NCBI GenBank assembly: GCA_022616535.1
Contig: JAKEEM010000035.1
Coordinates: forward strand, 1-64,000
Reading direction: 5' to 3'
Source: Chlorobiota bacterium
GTDB taxonomy: Bacteria; Bacteroidota; Ignavibacteria; Tepidaquicellales; OLB5
Length of the DNA: 64,000 bases
Part shown: positions 1-12,052 of the stretch, one piece after another
Layout: each line of letters starts with the position of its first letter
Numbering within the stretch: position 1 is the first letter of the stretch
Made by a program: the position numbers and the translations under genes
The notes under the pieces: model-generated
Databases searched by the model: none
What the model was told of the DNA's origin: nothing
What the model saw: the letters and a program-made list of their open reading frames with translations, nothing else

Positions 1-102
1 GAAGCTGATTGGGATGCTTCAGATTATCCGAGCGGAATTTATTTCTATTCAATATCGGCGGGTGATTACAACGAGACAAGAAAAATGGTTTTAGTAAAAT
101 AA
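1..102 (+). CDS. C-terminal end of a type IX secreted protein (partial)
   Basis: Only the last 33 codons lie in the window, in frame from base 1 to a TAA. They encode the end of a Por/type IX sorting domain: the SGIYFYSI strand, a GDYNETRKM segment and the terminal VLVK. The same ending is seen in eight other proteins here. The rest of the protein lies upstream, so its function cannot be told. In this family the domain directs export through the type IX machinery and is removed or anchored at the cell surface. Confidence 0.85.
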   Translation, partial: EADWDASDYPSGIYFYSISAGDYNETRKMVLVK

Positions 103-113
103 ATCATCATTAC

Positions 114-143
114 TGTAGAGACTTGCTATGGCAAGTCTTTACA
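114..143. repeat. TGTAG-headed palindrome / likely terminator
   Basis: The arms AGACTTGC and GCAAGTCT flank a TATG loop, with TGTA and TACA at the outer ends and a T-run on the right arm. It lies 11 bases after the stop of the partial secreted-protein gene and could end its transcript. The TGTAG head is shared with palindromes near 35318, 40626, 42352 and 52710. Confidence 0.6.
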
Positions 144-190
144 TATTAGTCACTGCATATTAATGCAAAACAATAAATCTAATTTTTGTT

Positions 191-2725
191 ATGAAATTCA
201 GGAATCTTTTTATTCAATCGTTAGTTATCCTATCATTTTTCACTTTTATAATTTTGTATTTTAATACCTCCGGTGAAACTGCAAAAGGCACCAAAGGCAA
301 AATTCCCTCAGCTCCTGCAGATGATTGGTTTGAACGCCAGCGCGCTTTCCCGTTTGATGAAATTCCGAATGAAGAATATCTTAAAGCTGTTGAATATGTT
401 AAATCAATGCCTGTTTACAATAATAACAGTGATAACCCCTTACCGTGGGTTTTGGCGGGACCCACTAATATTGAGGGCAGAATAACAACTATAGTAATTC
501 ACCCCACTATACCGCAAACGGTTTATGTCGGCTCTGCCAACGGCGGAGTGTGGAAATCAACCAATTTCTGCCAAAGCTGGGTAAGTGTCTTCGATAACCA
601 GAATACATCGTCAATTGGGGCGCTTGCCATTGACCCGCAAAATCCTAATACAATTTACTGCGGGACGGGTGAATCGAACTCCTTAAGAAGCTACTACCCC
701 GGCACGGGGATGTATAAATCAACCAACGGCGGCACAAGCTGGACATTTATCGGACTCGCTAACTCATACAGCTTCGGAAACATCACAATTAATCCGACAA
801 ACTCACAGATAATTTACGCAGCAGCTGTCGGCTCAACGAGGAGAAAAAATAATGAACGCGGAATTTACAAATCAACCAACGGAGGCGCAAGCTGGTCGCA
901 ATCGCTTTATGTTGCTGATTCCGTCGGAGCTATCGATGTTGTTTTAGACCCTTCAAACCCAAATAAAGTTTTTGCTGCAATGTGGGAAAGGCAAAGACGC
1001 GAAGATTATATTAAATACGGCGGTCCTATGACTGCGCTTTATGTGACAACCAACGGCGGCTCGAGCTGGAATGTTGTTACAGGCGGCTTCCCTTCGAATG
1101 CTTCGGATTTAGGAAGGGTTTCACTTGATATATGTGCTTCAAACCCCCAGGTTATTTATGCTCTTACTGCTTATGCAAACGGCAATTCAAGGGGACTTTA
1201 TAAATCCACCGACGGCGGAACAAGCTGGGTATTGATAAATTCCTCAGTAGGGTCTTCATCAAACTATGCATGGTTTAACCGTATATGCAAAGTAAGTCCA
1301 ACTGATGCAAATAACGTTTACTGCGGCGGCTTGAATATGCAGCGTTCAACCAACGGGGGAACAAGCTTTATATCCGTGTCTGCCTCGCATGTTGACCAGC
1401 ACGCTGCCGCTTATTCTCCGTCCAATCCAAATTTTGTCGTAATAGGGAATGACGGCGGCATCGATTACTCAACAAACGAGGGAGCGTCATGGCTTGCAAG
1501 CACAACACTTCCAGTAACACAGTTTTATGCAGGAGATATAGATAACAATAATCCCAACACGGTTTTAGGCGGAACGCAGGATAACGGGACAATCAGAACC
1601 TTCGGCGGTGCAGGAAGCTGGAGCTCAATCTACGGCGGCGACGGCTTTTACTGCCTTGTGGATTATTCCAATCCCCAGAGAGTTTATGCTTCATCACAAA
1701 ACGGAGGACTCGGACGCTCGACAAACGGCGGCTCAAGTTTTGTGGGTGCTACTTCCGGACTTGACAGAACATATACCAACTGGATGACTCCCTATGTTAT
1801 GGATAAAAATGACCCCTTAACGCTTTACTGCGGGACTTACAAGATTCACAAAACTACTAACGGTATGCAAAGCTGGACTCCGATTAGCCCCGATTTAGCT
1901 AACGGTCACATCCAAAATCTTGGAACCGTTACAACTGTTGATGTTGCAAAAACCAATCCAAACGTAATTTACTGCGGAACCGATGATGCAAACGTCTGGG
2001 TAACGACTAACGGCGGCGGCAACTGGACCAAAATTATAAACGGACTTCCCTACAGGTGGGTTACAAGAGTAACTGTTCACCCGAATCTTGACAACGTTTG
2101 CTATGTTACATTATCAGGCTACAAAGTTGATTCAACCGGAGCGCATGTTTTTAAAACGTCAAACTACGGGGCGGTGTGGACTTCGATTTCGAGCAATCTA
2201 CCCGATGCACCGGCAAATGATATTGTAATCGACCCTGTTTTTACCTCCACACTTTATCTGGCAACTGATGTAGGGGTAATGATAAGCACAAATGACGGTG
2301 CAAGCTGGGCATTGCACAGCCAGGGGATTCCCTCAAGTGTTCCCTGTCATGATTTAGTTCTCCACAACGGGACAAGGCGGCTTGCAGTATTTACCCATGG
2401 CAGAAGCGCTTATATTACGGATATTACGCCAGTAGGAATTACCAACAACAATGAGTTTCCTGAAGGGTACAGTTTATTGCAGAATTATCCCAACCCGTTT
2501 AATCCGGCAACCAGAATAAAATACAGCATTCCCGAAGATAATTTGGTTTCTATAAAGGTGTTTGATATCACAGGCAGGGTAATAGCAAACTTAGTGAACA
2601 AAAACCAAAAGCGAGGTGTTTACGAAGTTGAATTCAGCGGAAGGGATTTTGCTTCGGGAGTCTATTTTTACAGGCTGGAAACCCGAGACTTTACCGAAAC
2701 AAGAAAGATGATTTTGATAAAATAA
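191..2725 (+). CDS. Secreted Asp-box (BNR/sortilin-like) beta-propeller protein with type IX sorting domain
   Basis: 844 residues. The N-terminus (about residues 5-28) is a hydrophobic export signal. The body is a long series of Asp-box motifs of the form S-T-N-G-G-x-S-W (for example YKSTNGGTSW and YKSTDGGTSW), each preceded by a strand such as PNTIYCGT. This is the pattern of sortilin/VPS10 and BNR propellers, probably two stacked propellers. From about residue 759 there is a type IX sorting domain with [12 protein letters not shown], ending KMILIK. The protein is therefore predicted to be exported and attached to or released from the surface. No glycosidase or protease catalytic motif was recognised, so the ligand or substrate is unknown. 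No clear Shine-Dalgarno precedes the ATG, which is usual for this group. The stop overlaps the next ATG by one base (TAATG). Confidence 0.85.
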   Translation: MKFRNLFIQSLVILSFFTFIILYFNTSGETAKGTKGKIPSAPADDWFERQRAFPFDEIPNEEYLKAVEYVKSMPVYNNNSDNPLPWVLAGPTNIEGRITTIVIHPTIPQTVYVGSANGGVWKSTNFCQSWVSVFDNQNTSSIGALAIDPQNPNTIYCGTGESNSLRSYYPGTGMYKSTNGGTSWTFIGLANSYSFGNITINPTNSQIIYAAAVGSTRRKNNERGIYKSTNGGASWSQSLYVADSVGAIDVVLDPSNPNKVFAAMWERQRREDYIKYGGPMTALYVTTNGGSSWNVVTGGFPSNASDLGRVSLDICASNPQVIYALTAYANGNSRGLYKSTDGGTSWVLINSSVGSSSNYAWFNRICKVSPTDANNVYCGGLNMQRSTNGGTSFISVSASHVDQHAAAYSPSNPNFVVIGNDGGIDYSTNEGASWLASTTLPVTQFYAGDIDNNNPNTVLGGTQDNGTIRTFGGAGSWSSIYGGDGFYCLVDYSNPQRVYASSQNGGLGRSTNGGSSFVGATSGLDRTYTNWMTPYVMDKNDPLTLYCGTYKIHKTTNGMQSWTPISPDLANGHIQNLGTVTTVDVAKTNPNVIYCGTDDANVWVTTNGGGNWTKIINGLPYRWVTRVTVHPNLDNVCYVTLSGYKVDSTGAHVFKTSNYGAVWTSISSNLPDAPANDIVIDPVFTSTLYLATDVGVMISTNDGASWALHSQGIPSSVPCHDLVLHNGTRRLAVFTHGRSAYITDITPVGITNNNEFPEGYSLLQNYPNPFNPATRIKYSIPEDNLVSIKVFDITGRVIANLVNKNQKRGVYEVEFSGRDFASGVYFYRLETRDFTETRKMILIK

Positions 2726-3963
2726 TGTTAAAGCCCTTCTCAGTCAGAATAAGAAATTTATATCATTTGATATCATTAAATTATTTTATGCATTGGCGTA
2801 TATTTAAGAGACCTTTTGTTTTTTTTCTTTTGTTTTTATCAGGAAGTTTGTTTTTAATCGGCTGTTCCGGTATTAAGGTCGAGCAGAGAATTACGCTCCA
2901 GCCGGGTGACTGGGTTATGGCGGGAGGCTCGCCTGAGCAGAAAAATGTTTCCGCTTATTCGCTTGAGCCGCCGCTGAATCTTATGTGGGATTTCTCGCTT
3001 GAAGGGGGAGTTTGTCCCAGCGGGATATCCGTTGCCGATGCCGTAGTTTTTGTTAACGTTCTGAAAGGGGAAATGCTTACAATAGATGTTTCAACCGGCG
3101 GTAAAATCGGGCATATCGGCTTCCTTGGTAAAGATGCAAATTCAGCTCCGCTGATTTTTGGAACAAACGTGATTGTCTCATATGCAGGAGATAAGAAATA
3201 CTCTCTTGCATCGTATGATTTATCGAAAGGTGAAATTAACTGGCGCCGGAATTACGGGTATATTCAAACATCACCAATAATGGTGGACGGATATATTTAT
3301 TTCGGCAATCTTTATGGCTCTTTTTACAAAGTAGATGCCTCGACAGGACAAAGAATGTGGAAGTATACCTCGAAATCCCCGGTTCACTCCACCTGTGCTG
3401 TAAGCAGTGAAAGGGTTGTCTTCGGCAATGATAACGGCTTTATATCTTGTTTAAGCACTTCGGACGGCTCTTTGATTTGGAAGATTGAAACCGGAAAACC
3501 TGTCATTTCAACTCCAATGATTAATGAAGATATTGTTTATATAGGGGGAGACGATTCGAATTACTGCTCAGTTAAAATTTCAGACGGCTCAATCATTTGG
3601 AAAAATAACATTCATTCCAAAATTATCGGCGGCTCGGCTCTTTTTAGAAACGAAGATGTTATATTCGGCTGCGTCGACGGAAGCGTTTATTCTTTAAATA
3701 CGGCTGGGGGAACCATAAACTGGAAGTTTAATACCAAAGGAACGATAACTTCATCGCCTATTGTTTCGGGGAATTTTATTTACATCACTTCATATGACAG
3801 CTACATTTATTCTCTTGAAGGAAGCTCCGGCGGGCTCATATGGAGCTATCAAATGGAAAATAAATCCAAAACAACACCCGTCGTTTGGAAAGATTACCTG
3901 TTTGCCGCAGCCGATGATATTCTTTACTGCTTTACTAATAAAGTAATTGAAAAGAAGAAATAA
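2725..3963 (+). CDS. PQQ-like beta-propeller lipoprotein
   Basis: About 412 residues. It has a hydrophobic stretch ending in a lipobox (FLIGC, Cys about residue 47), then repeated propeller blades with DxSTGxxxW or SxxGSLIWK motifs (for example DASTGQRMWKY, STSDGSLIWK, SSGGLIWSY). This is the PQQ/BamB-like seven- or eight-bladed propeller fold. The ATG at 2725 overlaps the previous stop. The in-frame ATG at 2788 gives a more normal lipoprotein signal (MHWRIFKRP, then the hydrophobic core) and may be the true start. It is probably an outer-membrane or periplasmic scaffold. BamB itself is possible but not supported by neighbours. The 3' end overlaps the next gene by 17 bases. Confidence 0.75.
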   Translation: MLKPFSVRIRNLYHLISLNYFMHWRIFKRPFVFFLLFLSGSLFLIGCSGIKVEQRITLQPGDWVMAGGSPEQKNVSAYSLEPPLNLMWDFSLEGGVCPSGISVADAVVFVNVLKGEMLTIDVSTGGKIGHIGFLGKDANSAPLIFGTNVIVSYAGDKKYSLASYDLSKGEINWRRNYGYIQTSPIMVDGYIYFGNLYGSFYKVDASTGQRMWKYTSKSPVHSTCAVSSERVVFGNDNGFISCLSTSDGSLIWKIETGKPVISTPMINEDIVYIGGDDSNYCSVKISDGSIIWKNNIHSKIIGGSALFRNEDVIFGCVDGSVYSLNTAGGTINWKFNTKGTITSSPIVSGNFIYITSYDSYIYSLEGSSGGLIWSYQMENKSKTTPVVWKDYLFAAADDILYCFTNKVIEKKK

Positions 3964-4525
3964 AATACTGTCGTTTTATTTATTGATGTTTTGCCCGCTC
4001 TTTATTTTCGCACAATCTGGGGACTCGCTTAAGATTGATTATAATTATATCAATTCTATACCACAGAACGCCGAAGTATATATTAACAGTGAGCTTACAG
4101 GAAATACACCCCTGCATTTTAAGTGGAATGATTTGCTTTTCCCGAAACAGGTGAAAATAAAATTAAAGGGGTATGCCGATCATACAGAAAGTGTCGGTGA
4201 ATTTGTTATAATAAATAAAACGGTTAATTTAGTTCTTCTCAATGGAACGATTAATCCAAATCTCGTTAAAGAGGATAAAGCAACATATTTTGATAAACCT
4301 AGAAAAATTGTCCCCATTGTTATTTCATCTCTGCTGACTGCTGGGGCGGGGATATCAGCTTATTACTTTAAATCACTTGCCATAGAAAACAGGGATTTTT
4401 ATGAGGACTTCGGTGACCAGTCCGCATTGGACCGAAAAAAGAAATATGACCTTATCAGCGGTATCTCGCTTGCGGTGTTTCAGGTTGGCTTAGGGGTTCT
4501 GGTTTACTTTTTATTGATTGATTGA
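3947..4525 (+). CDS. PEGA-domain protein with signal peptide and C-terminal membrane segments
   Basis: 192 residues from a TTG start inside the end of the preceding gene. A signal peptide ends at FIFAQ. It is followed by a PEGA-type beta-sandwich (IPQNAEVYINSELTGNTP, then KIKLKGYADH), about residues 35-85. Two hydrophobic segments come next, IVPIVISSLLTAGAGISAYY and ISLAVFQVGLGVLVYFLLI, so the domain probably sits outside the membrane. PEGA domains bind or decorate surface layers in other bacteria, but the role here is unknown. Overlap with the PQQ-propeller gene suggests co-expression. Confidence 0.65.
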   Translation: MKRRNKILSFYLLMFCPLFIFAQSGDSLKIDYNYINSIPQNAEVYINSELTGNTPLHFKWNDLLFPKQVKIKLKGYADHTESVGEFVIINKTVNLVLLNGTINPNLVKEDKATYFDKPRKIVPIVISSLLTAGAGISAYYFKSLAIENRDFYEDFGDQSALDRKKKYDLISGISLAVFQVGLGVLVYFLLID

Positions 4526-5269
4526 TTAAACCCTCCCAACTTTCATTTTTAAGTCCCATTTTATTTCTTTCTTATGATTTTCATCACCCCACGCAATTTG
4601 AAAATCATCAAAAATAGTTCCAATCGGGTTTTTACCGTTTGCCTTAATGTAATTTTGAGTCGATGACCAGGTGTAGAGATAGCTTAAATATTCTTTTAAA
4701 TTCCACATGAGCCTTATTTCAAAATTTGGCGGCTCAATTTTTGTAAATGGGAAATCTATCATTTCTTCAAAATTCAGCGCTTTTTTTATCTCTTCAGGCC
4801 AATAGTTTCCAATTATGTCTTGGAAAAACCGTCCGAAAACCATATCTACGACAGGCTCAATAGCGTTATTACCGTAAAGCCAAATTGCAATTACACCACC
4901 GGGCTTAAGTATCCTTCGGGCTTCGTCATAAAACCGGGCTGTATTAAACCAATGAATTGCCGTTGCAACTGTTATTAAATCTGCTGATTTAGTTTCAAGA
5001 CCGCTTGATTCCGCAGGTGCTATCTTATATTTGATTTTCGGGTGCTGTTCGGCATGCTCAATTTGCGAGGCGCTTGCATCGGTTGCAATTATTTCATCAA
5101 AATAGGGAGCCAGCCCCACCGCAGCTTGCCCGTTGCCTGTTGCACAATCCCACGCCAGCTGATGCTCATTTACAAGTGTGCTTAAATATTCAAAAAGCTC
5201 CGGCGGGTATTTGGGTCTGAATTTCGCGTATTCCTTTGCCTGTGATGAAAAATAATCCTTAAACTCCAT
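4526..5269 (-). CDS. Class I SAM-dependent methyltransferase
   Basis: 247 residues. The N-terminal half is a Rossmann-type methyltransferase domain: motif I WDCATGNGQAAVGLAP (about residues 39-54), the acidic end of strand 2 (EIIATDAS), and the later strand DLITVATAIHWF. The HWF and FYDEARRILKPGG motifs are typical of the methyltransferase-11 group that includes UbiE-like and Tmt-like small-molecule enzymes. The substrate is not known. It is the last gene of the long minus-strand run, and its ATG overlaps the stop of the upstream esterase gene (TAATG). Confidence 0.8.
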   Translation of the reverse strand: MEFKDYFSSQAKEYAKFRPKYPPELFEYLSTLVNEHQLAWDCATGNGQAAVGLAPYFDEIIATDASASQIEHAEQHPKIKYKIAPAESSGLETKSADLITVATAIHWFNTARFYDEARRILKPGGVIAIWLYGNNAIEPVVDMVFGRFFQDIIGNYWPEEIKKALNFEEMIDFPFTKIEPPNFEIRLMWNLKEYLSYLYTWSSTQNYIKANGKNPIGTIFDDFQIAWGDENHKKEIKWDLKMKVGRV

Positions 5270-6285
5270 TACTTATATGAAAAATGTTTTGATATACGGC
5301 TAAAGCTTTCATCATACCTGTATTGAATATTCATATGCCCGTCGTTAAACTCCTGATGGAAATATTTTATACCGTTTTTCCTCAGCTTATCCGAGAACAT
5401 CCTCGCACCAGCCTGCAGATTAAACTCGTCTCTTGTCCCGCAGTCTACAAAAATCAACTTAAGCTTTTTAAGGTTTCGTTTATATTTTTCAACAAGCCTT
5501 ACAGGGTCAAACTTCAGCCACCGGTTCCAAATCTTCGGTATAATTTCCGCTGTATAAATGTCAAACGGCAAATCGAAGTTATATTCCTTTCTTTTGGGAT
5601 TGGGTGAATAGCAGGCGGACATTCCGATTATGTTCAAAATATTGAAAAAGTCCTTGGGCTTCGGCTGTTTAAAGTTTATCTGCGTTTTAATGAAGTTTGA
5701 CAATGCTCTATGCCCTTTGCCGTATCTTTGTATTTGCACTACGAAGTCGGGAAAATCTTTCATGTAGCAGTATTCAAATGCGGAATCTCCGGAGTGAGTT
5801 ACCATTAATCCGAAAATATTCGGATACCTCATCGCAAGCCACATTGCTCCATACCCGCCGGAGGATTTTCCTATAATGCATCTTGAGCCGGGCTTTGGAA
5901 TTGTCCGGAAATTTGAATCTATATACGGAACGATTTCCCTGATGATGTAATCTTCATATCTTCCCGTTGCAGCTGAATTTACATACTGCGAGCCGCCGTA
6001 TTTTGTAAAGCAATCAGGCATTACAACAATCATCTCTTTGATTTTTTTCGTCTTAATCAGGCGGTCTAGCCGCTGTTGTATGTTTTCCGAATACCCGGAA
6101 ACATTCATATTCATCGCACCAAATCCTGTAAATCCTGCAATAAGATACACTACCGGAAATTTTTTGTTCGATTTCCCGTACGACGCAGGCAGGTAAATAA
6201 ATACGTCTCTGATATTAGGGTCTTTTAAAGGGTTGTTTTTTAGGATTTTACTTTTGTGTTTTAGTACTTCTACGCGGCTTTGCAA
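5269..6285 (-). CDS. Esterase D/FrmB-like alpha/beta hydrolase
   Basis: 338 residues with no signal peptide. The fold is that of putative esterase family hydrolases (esterase D, mycolyltransferase and FrmB relatives): VFIYLPASY and PVVYLIAGFTGF at the start, the nucleophile elbow GKSSGGYGA (Ser about residue 150), a likely acid in VDCGTRDEF and the catalytic His in FNDGHMNIQ. All three positions of the triad can be seen. The physiological ester is unknown. S-formylglutathione hydrolase is one activity in the family, but no formaldehyde-oxidation genes are nearby. It lies between surE and the methyltransferase in a tightly packed run. Confidence 0.78.
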   Translation of the reverse strand: MQSRVEVLKHKSKILKNNPLKDPNIRDVFIYLPASYGKSNKKFPVVYLIAGFTGFGAMNMNVSGYSENIQQRLDRLIKTKKIKEMIVVMPDCFTKYGGSQYVNSAATGRYEDYIIREIVPYIDSNFRTIPKPGSRCIIGKSSGGYGAMWLAMRYPNIFGLMVTHSGDSAFEYCYMKDFPDFVVQIQRYGKGHRALSNFIKTQINFKQPKPKDFFNILNIIGMSACYSPNPKRKEYNFDLPFDIYTAEIIPKIWNRWLKFDPVRLVEKYKRNLKKLKLIFVDCGTRDEFNLQAGARMFSDKLRKNGIKYFHQEFNDGHMNIQYRYDESFSRISKHFSYK

Positions 6286-6302
6286 TGTTTTAAGAATTTA
6301 AT

Positions 6303-9399
<3,097 letters not shown>

Positions 9400-9427
9400 T
9401 GGATTGTAAAGCCTCCTTATAACTCTA

Positions 9428-10174
9428 TTATTTTTTGCTCCCTGAAAATACCCTGAATAGCTTCAAAACAGGGTCGTAAAACCGGTCAACAACGCGCTCC
9501 TTTATTGGAATTATTCCATTATCGGTAATTTTAATGCTTTCGGGGCAGACTTCCGTGCAGCACTTGGTTATATTGCAGTAGCCCGAGCCGTATTCGTTCT
9601 TAATCGCAGGTATCCTGTCCTCAGTATCAAGCGGGTGCATTTCCAGGCTTGCAAGACGTATCATAAAACGCGGACCTACAAACTTATTTTTCTTTTCCTG
9701 GTCCCGCAATATATGGCAAACGTTTTGGCACAAATAGCATTCTATGCATTTGCGGAATTCCTGAACACGGTCAACATCTTCCTGCTGCATCCTGTATTTA
9801 GCACCGTTCTCCCTTGGTTTTGGCTTAAACGGCGGGATTCGTTTATTCTGCTCGTAATTCCAGGATAAGTCCGTAACAAGGTCTTTAATTACCGGAAAAG
9901 TTTTCACGGGCCGGACTGTAATTTGCGAATCTTCTTTGTAATCGGTTACTCTGTCCATACAGGCAAGCTTAGGTTTTCCGTTGATTTCCATGCTGCATGA
10001 GCCGCACTTGCCCGCCTTGCAATTCCACCTCAGCCCAAGGTCATTTGCCTGGTCCGCCTGTATAAGCTTAAGCGCATCAAGTACAACCATTCCCTCATCG
10101 ATAGAAATTTTGTAGTTTACAAAATCACCGCCTTTTGAATTGCCCCGCCATATTTTAAAATTACGCTCTATCAT
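9428..10174 (-). CDS. sdhB: Succinate dehydrogenase/fumarate reductase iron-sulfur subunit (actinobacterial Sdh1 type)
   Basis: 248 residues. The [2Fe-2S] ligands lie in CKAGKCGSCSMEINGKPKLA plus the following Cys. The [4Fe-4S] ligands are in CIECYLCQNVCH, and the third cluster is in CNITKCCTEVCPE. The N-terminus (NFKIWRGNSKGGDF) and the NCKAGKCGSCS wording match the actinobacterial Sdh1 iron-sulfur subunit rather than the enterobacterial SdhB seen at 12878. It follows its flavoprotein by 31 bases. Together with the anchor at 12053 it should form a membrane-bound succinate:quinone oxidoreductase. The direction of catalysis in the cell is not given by sequence. Confidence 0.9.
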   Translation of the reverse strand: MIERNFKIWRGNSKGGDFVNYKISIDEGMVVLDALKLIQADQANDLGLRWNCKAGKCGSCSMEINGKPKLACMDRVTDYKEDSQITVRPVKTFPVIKDLVTDLSWNYEQNKRIPPFKPKPRENGAKYRMQQEDVDRVQEFRKCIECYLCQNVCHILRDQEKKNKFVGPRFMIRLASLEMHPLDTEDRIPAIKNEYGSGYCNITKCCTEVCPESIKITDNGIIPIKERVVDRFYDPVLKLFRVFSGSKK

Positions 10175-10205
10175 AAATTATAATTTTAAATTCATTTTTT
10201 ATCAT

Positions 10206-12032
10206 TCATTTTTCAAGCTCTTCAATTTTTGCATAAGCAATTTCGGCAAGCTCTTTCGGAGGCGAAGGTCTTTCAATCTTTTCTATTTTCATGCTCCCGT
10301 CCTTATTTTTACTTATTGTAATGATATATTTCAGCCATTCATCGCGTTCACCGGGGAAATCAAGCCGTGTATGGGCGCCGCGGGATTCTTCACGCATCAG
10401 TGCTGCAAGTGTTACGGCTTCAGCAGAAATCAGCAAATTCCCGATGCTTAGCGCTTCATGCCATCCCGGGTTATACTGGCTTGCTCCCACAGCTTTTACT
10501 TTTGCTGCGCCATGTTTTATACGCTCCAATTCCAATATCGCAGTTTTCAGTTCTTCCTCTGTTCTCACTATATTAACATACCGGTTCATCACGTCCTGCA
10601 GGTCTTCATGAATCAGGTAAGGATTTGTTCCGCTCTCCCGGTTTAGAATGTCAGTCGCGTTTTTTATTATTTCATTTACCTGTGAGGCATCTATATTCGG
10701 CTTGTTTGATAAGCTGTTGACATAATTTTTTGCTCCTAATCCCGCCAGCCGTCCGAAAACCAGTATATCCGAAAGCGAATTGCCGCCGAGGCGGTTAGAC
10801 CCGTGCATTCCTCCCGAGCACTCCCCGCAAGCAAATAAGCCGGGTACTCTTGACATCTGCGTGTCTGAATCTACACGCACCCCGCCCATAAAATAATGCA
10901 GTGTCGGTCCCACTTCCATAGGTTCCTTTGTTATATCTAAGTTAGCCAGAACTTTAAACTGATGATACATTGAAGGAAGCTTTTTCTTGATTTTCTCCGC
11001 AGGTATCCTTGTAGCTATATCAAGGAAAACCCCCCCGTGCGGTGAGCCCCTGCCTTCGTTTATTTCCTTTGTAATGGCTCTAGCAACTTCATCGCGGGTA
11101 ATAAGCTCTGGCGGCCTGCGTGCAGTTTTGTCTCCTGCAAGCCACCGGTCACCCTCTTCCTCTGTATCTGCGGTTTCAGGGGCAAACTTTTCGGGGACAT
11201 ATCTGAACATAAAACGTTCTTTCTCGCTGTTTAATAGTATTCCTCCGTCGCCTCTGACTCCTTCTGTAACAAGAATCCCTTTTACTGAATGCGGCCATAC
11301 CATCCCGGTTGGGTGAAATTGGGTAAATTCCATGTTTATCAGCTCAGTGCCCGCATGATATGCTAATGCATACCCGTCGCCTGTATATTCCCATGAGTTG
11401 GATGTAACCCTCCACGCTCTTCCTGCACCGCCTGTAGCGAGAATGACAGCTTTCGCTTTAAATAAAATAAATTCGCCTGAATCGCGCCAGTAGGCAATTA
11501 GTCCCGAAATCCTTTCACCGTCTTTTAATAAACCCAATGCAGTGCATTCCATGTAAACTTTTATATTTTCCCTGTGCACTGCGTAATCCTGGAGAGTTCT
11601 TATTATCTCAAGGCCTGTTCTGTCTCCCACGTGCGCAAGCCTGGGGTAACGGTGCCCGCCGAAATTCCTCTGGTTGATTAACCCGTCTTTAGTTCTGTCG
11701 AATACAGCTCCCCACTCTTCAAGCTCGTTGACCCTGTCTGCCGCCTCTTTTGCGTGATGCTCTGCCATTTTCCAGTCGTTGAGGAATTTCCCGCCCCTCA
11801 TAGTATCACGGAAATGTATTTTCCAGTTATCACGCGCATCTGCATTGCCAAGCGATGCAGCAACACCGCCTTCAGCCATAACCGTGTGAGCTTTTCCAAG
11901 CAGTGATTTGCATACTACTGCAGTGCTCATTCCCTGAACAGAGCATTCTATCGCGGCGCGCAGCCCTGAACCGCCGGCACCAACTACAATTACATCGTGT
12001 TCAAATGTCTGAAGCTCTTTTATATCAATCAT
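10206..12032 (-). CDS. sdhA: Succinate dehydrogenase/fumarate reductase flavoprotein (actinobacterial Sdh1 type)
   Basis: 608 residues. The FAD-binding start VIVVGAGGSGLRAAIE is followed by KAHTVMAEGGVAA, where the His is the covalent FAD attachment residue of the family. Later motifs are FTQFHPTGMVWP, VTEGVRGDGGILLN, LHYFMGGVRVD and the active-site segment GSNRLGGNSLSDILVFGR. The order anchor-flavoprotein-iron-sulfur in the direction of transcription is the order used by the actinobacterial Sdh1 complex. Another, clearly different flavoprotein lies just upstream at 13589. Confidence 0.92.
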   Translation of the reverse strand: MIDIKELQTFEHDVIVVGAGGSGLRAAIECSVQGMSTAVVCKSLLGKAHTVMAEGGVAASLGNADARDNWKIHFRDTMRGGKFLNDWKMAEHHAKEAADRVNELEEWGAVFDRTKDGLINQRNFGGHRYPRLAHVGDRTGLEIIRTLQDYAVHRENIKVYMECTALGLLKDGERISGLIAYWRDSGEFILFKAKAVILATGGAGRAWRVTSNSWEYTGDGYALAYHAGTELINMEFTQFHPTGMVWPHSVKGILVTEGVRGDGGILLNSEKERFMFRYVPEKFAPETADTEEEGDRWLAGDKTARRPPELITRDEVARAITKEINEGRGSPHGGVFLDIATRIPAEKIKKKLPSMYHQFKVLANLDITKEPMEVGPTLHYFMGGVRVDSDTQMSRVPGLFACGECSGGMHGSNRLGGNSLSDILVFGRLAGLGAKNYVNSLSNKPNIDASQVNEIIKNATDILNRESGTNPYLIHEDLQDVMNRYVNIVRTEEELKTAILELERIKHGAAKVKAVGASQYNPGWHEALSIGNLLISAEAVTLAALMREESRGAHTRLDFPGERDEWLKYIITISKNKDGSMKIEKIERPSPPKELAEIAYAKIEELEK

Positions 12033-12052
12033 ACCTTAATTTTAATTTCTTC

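Noticed and set aside
4510-4530. GATT tetranucleotide run at the end of the PEGA gene
   Set aside because: Only three units are present and they lie in coding sequence; too short to count as one of the 3' arrays.
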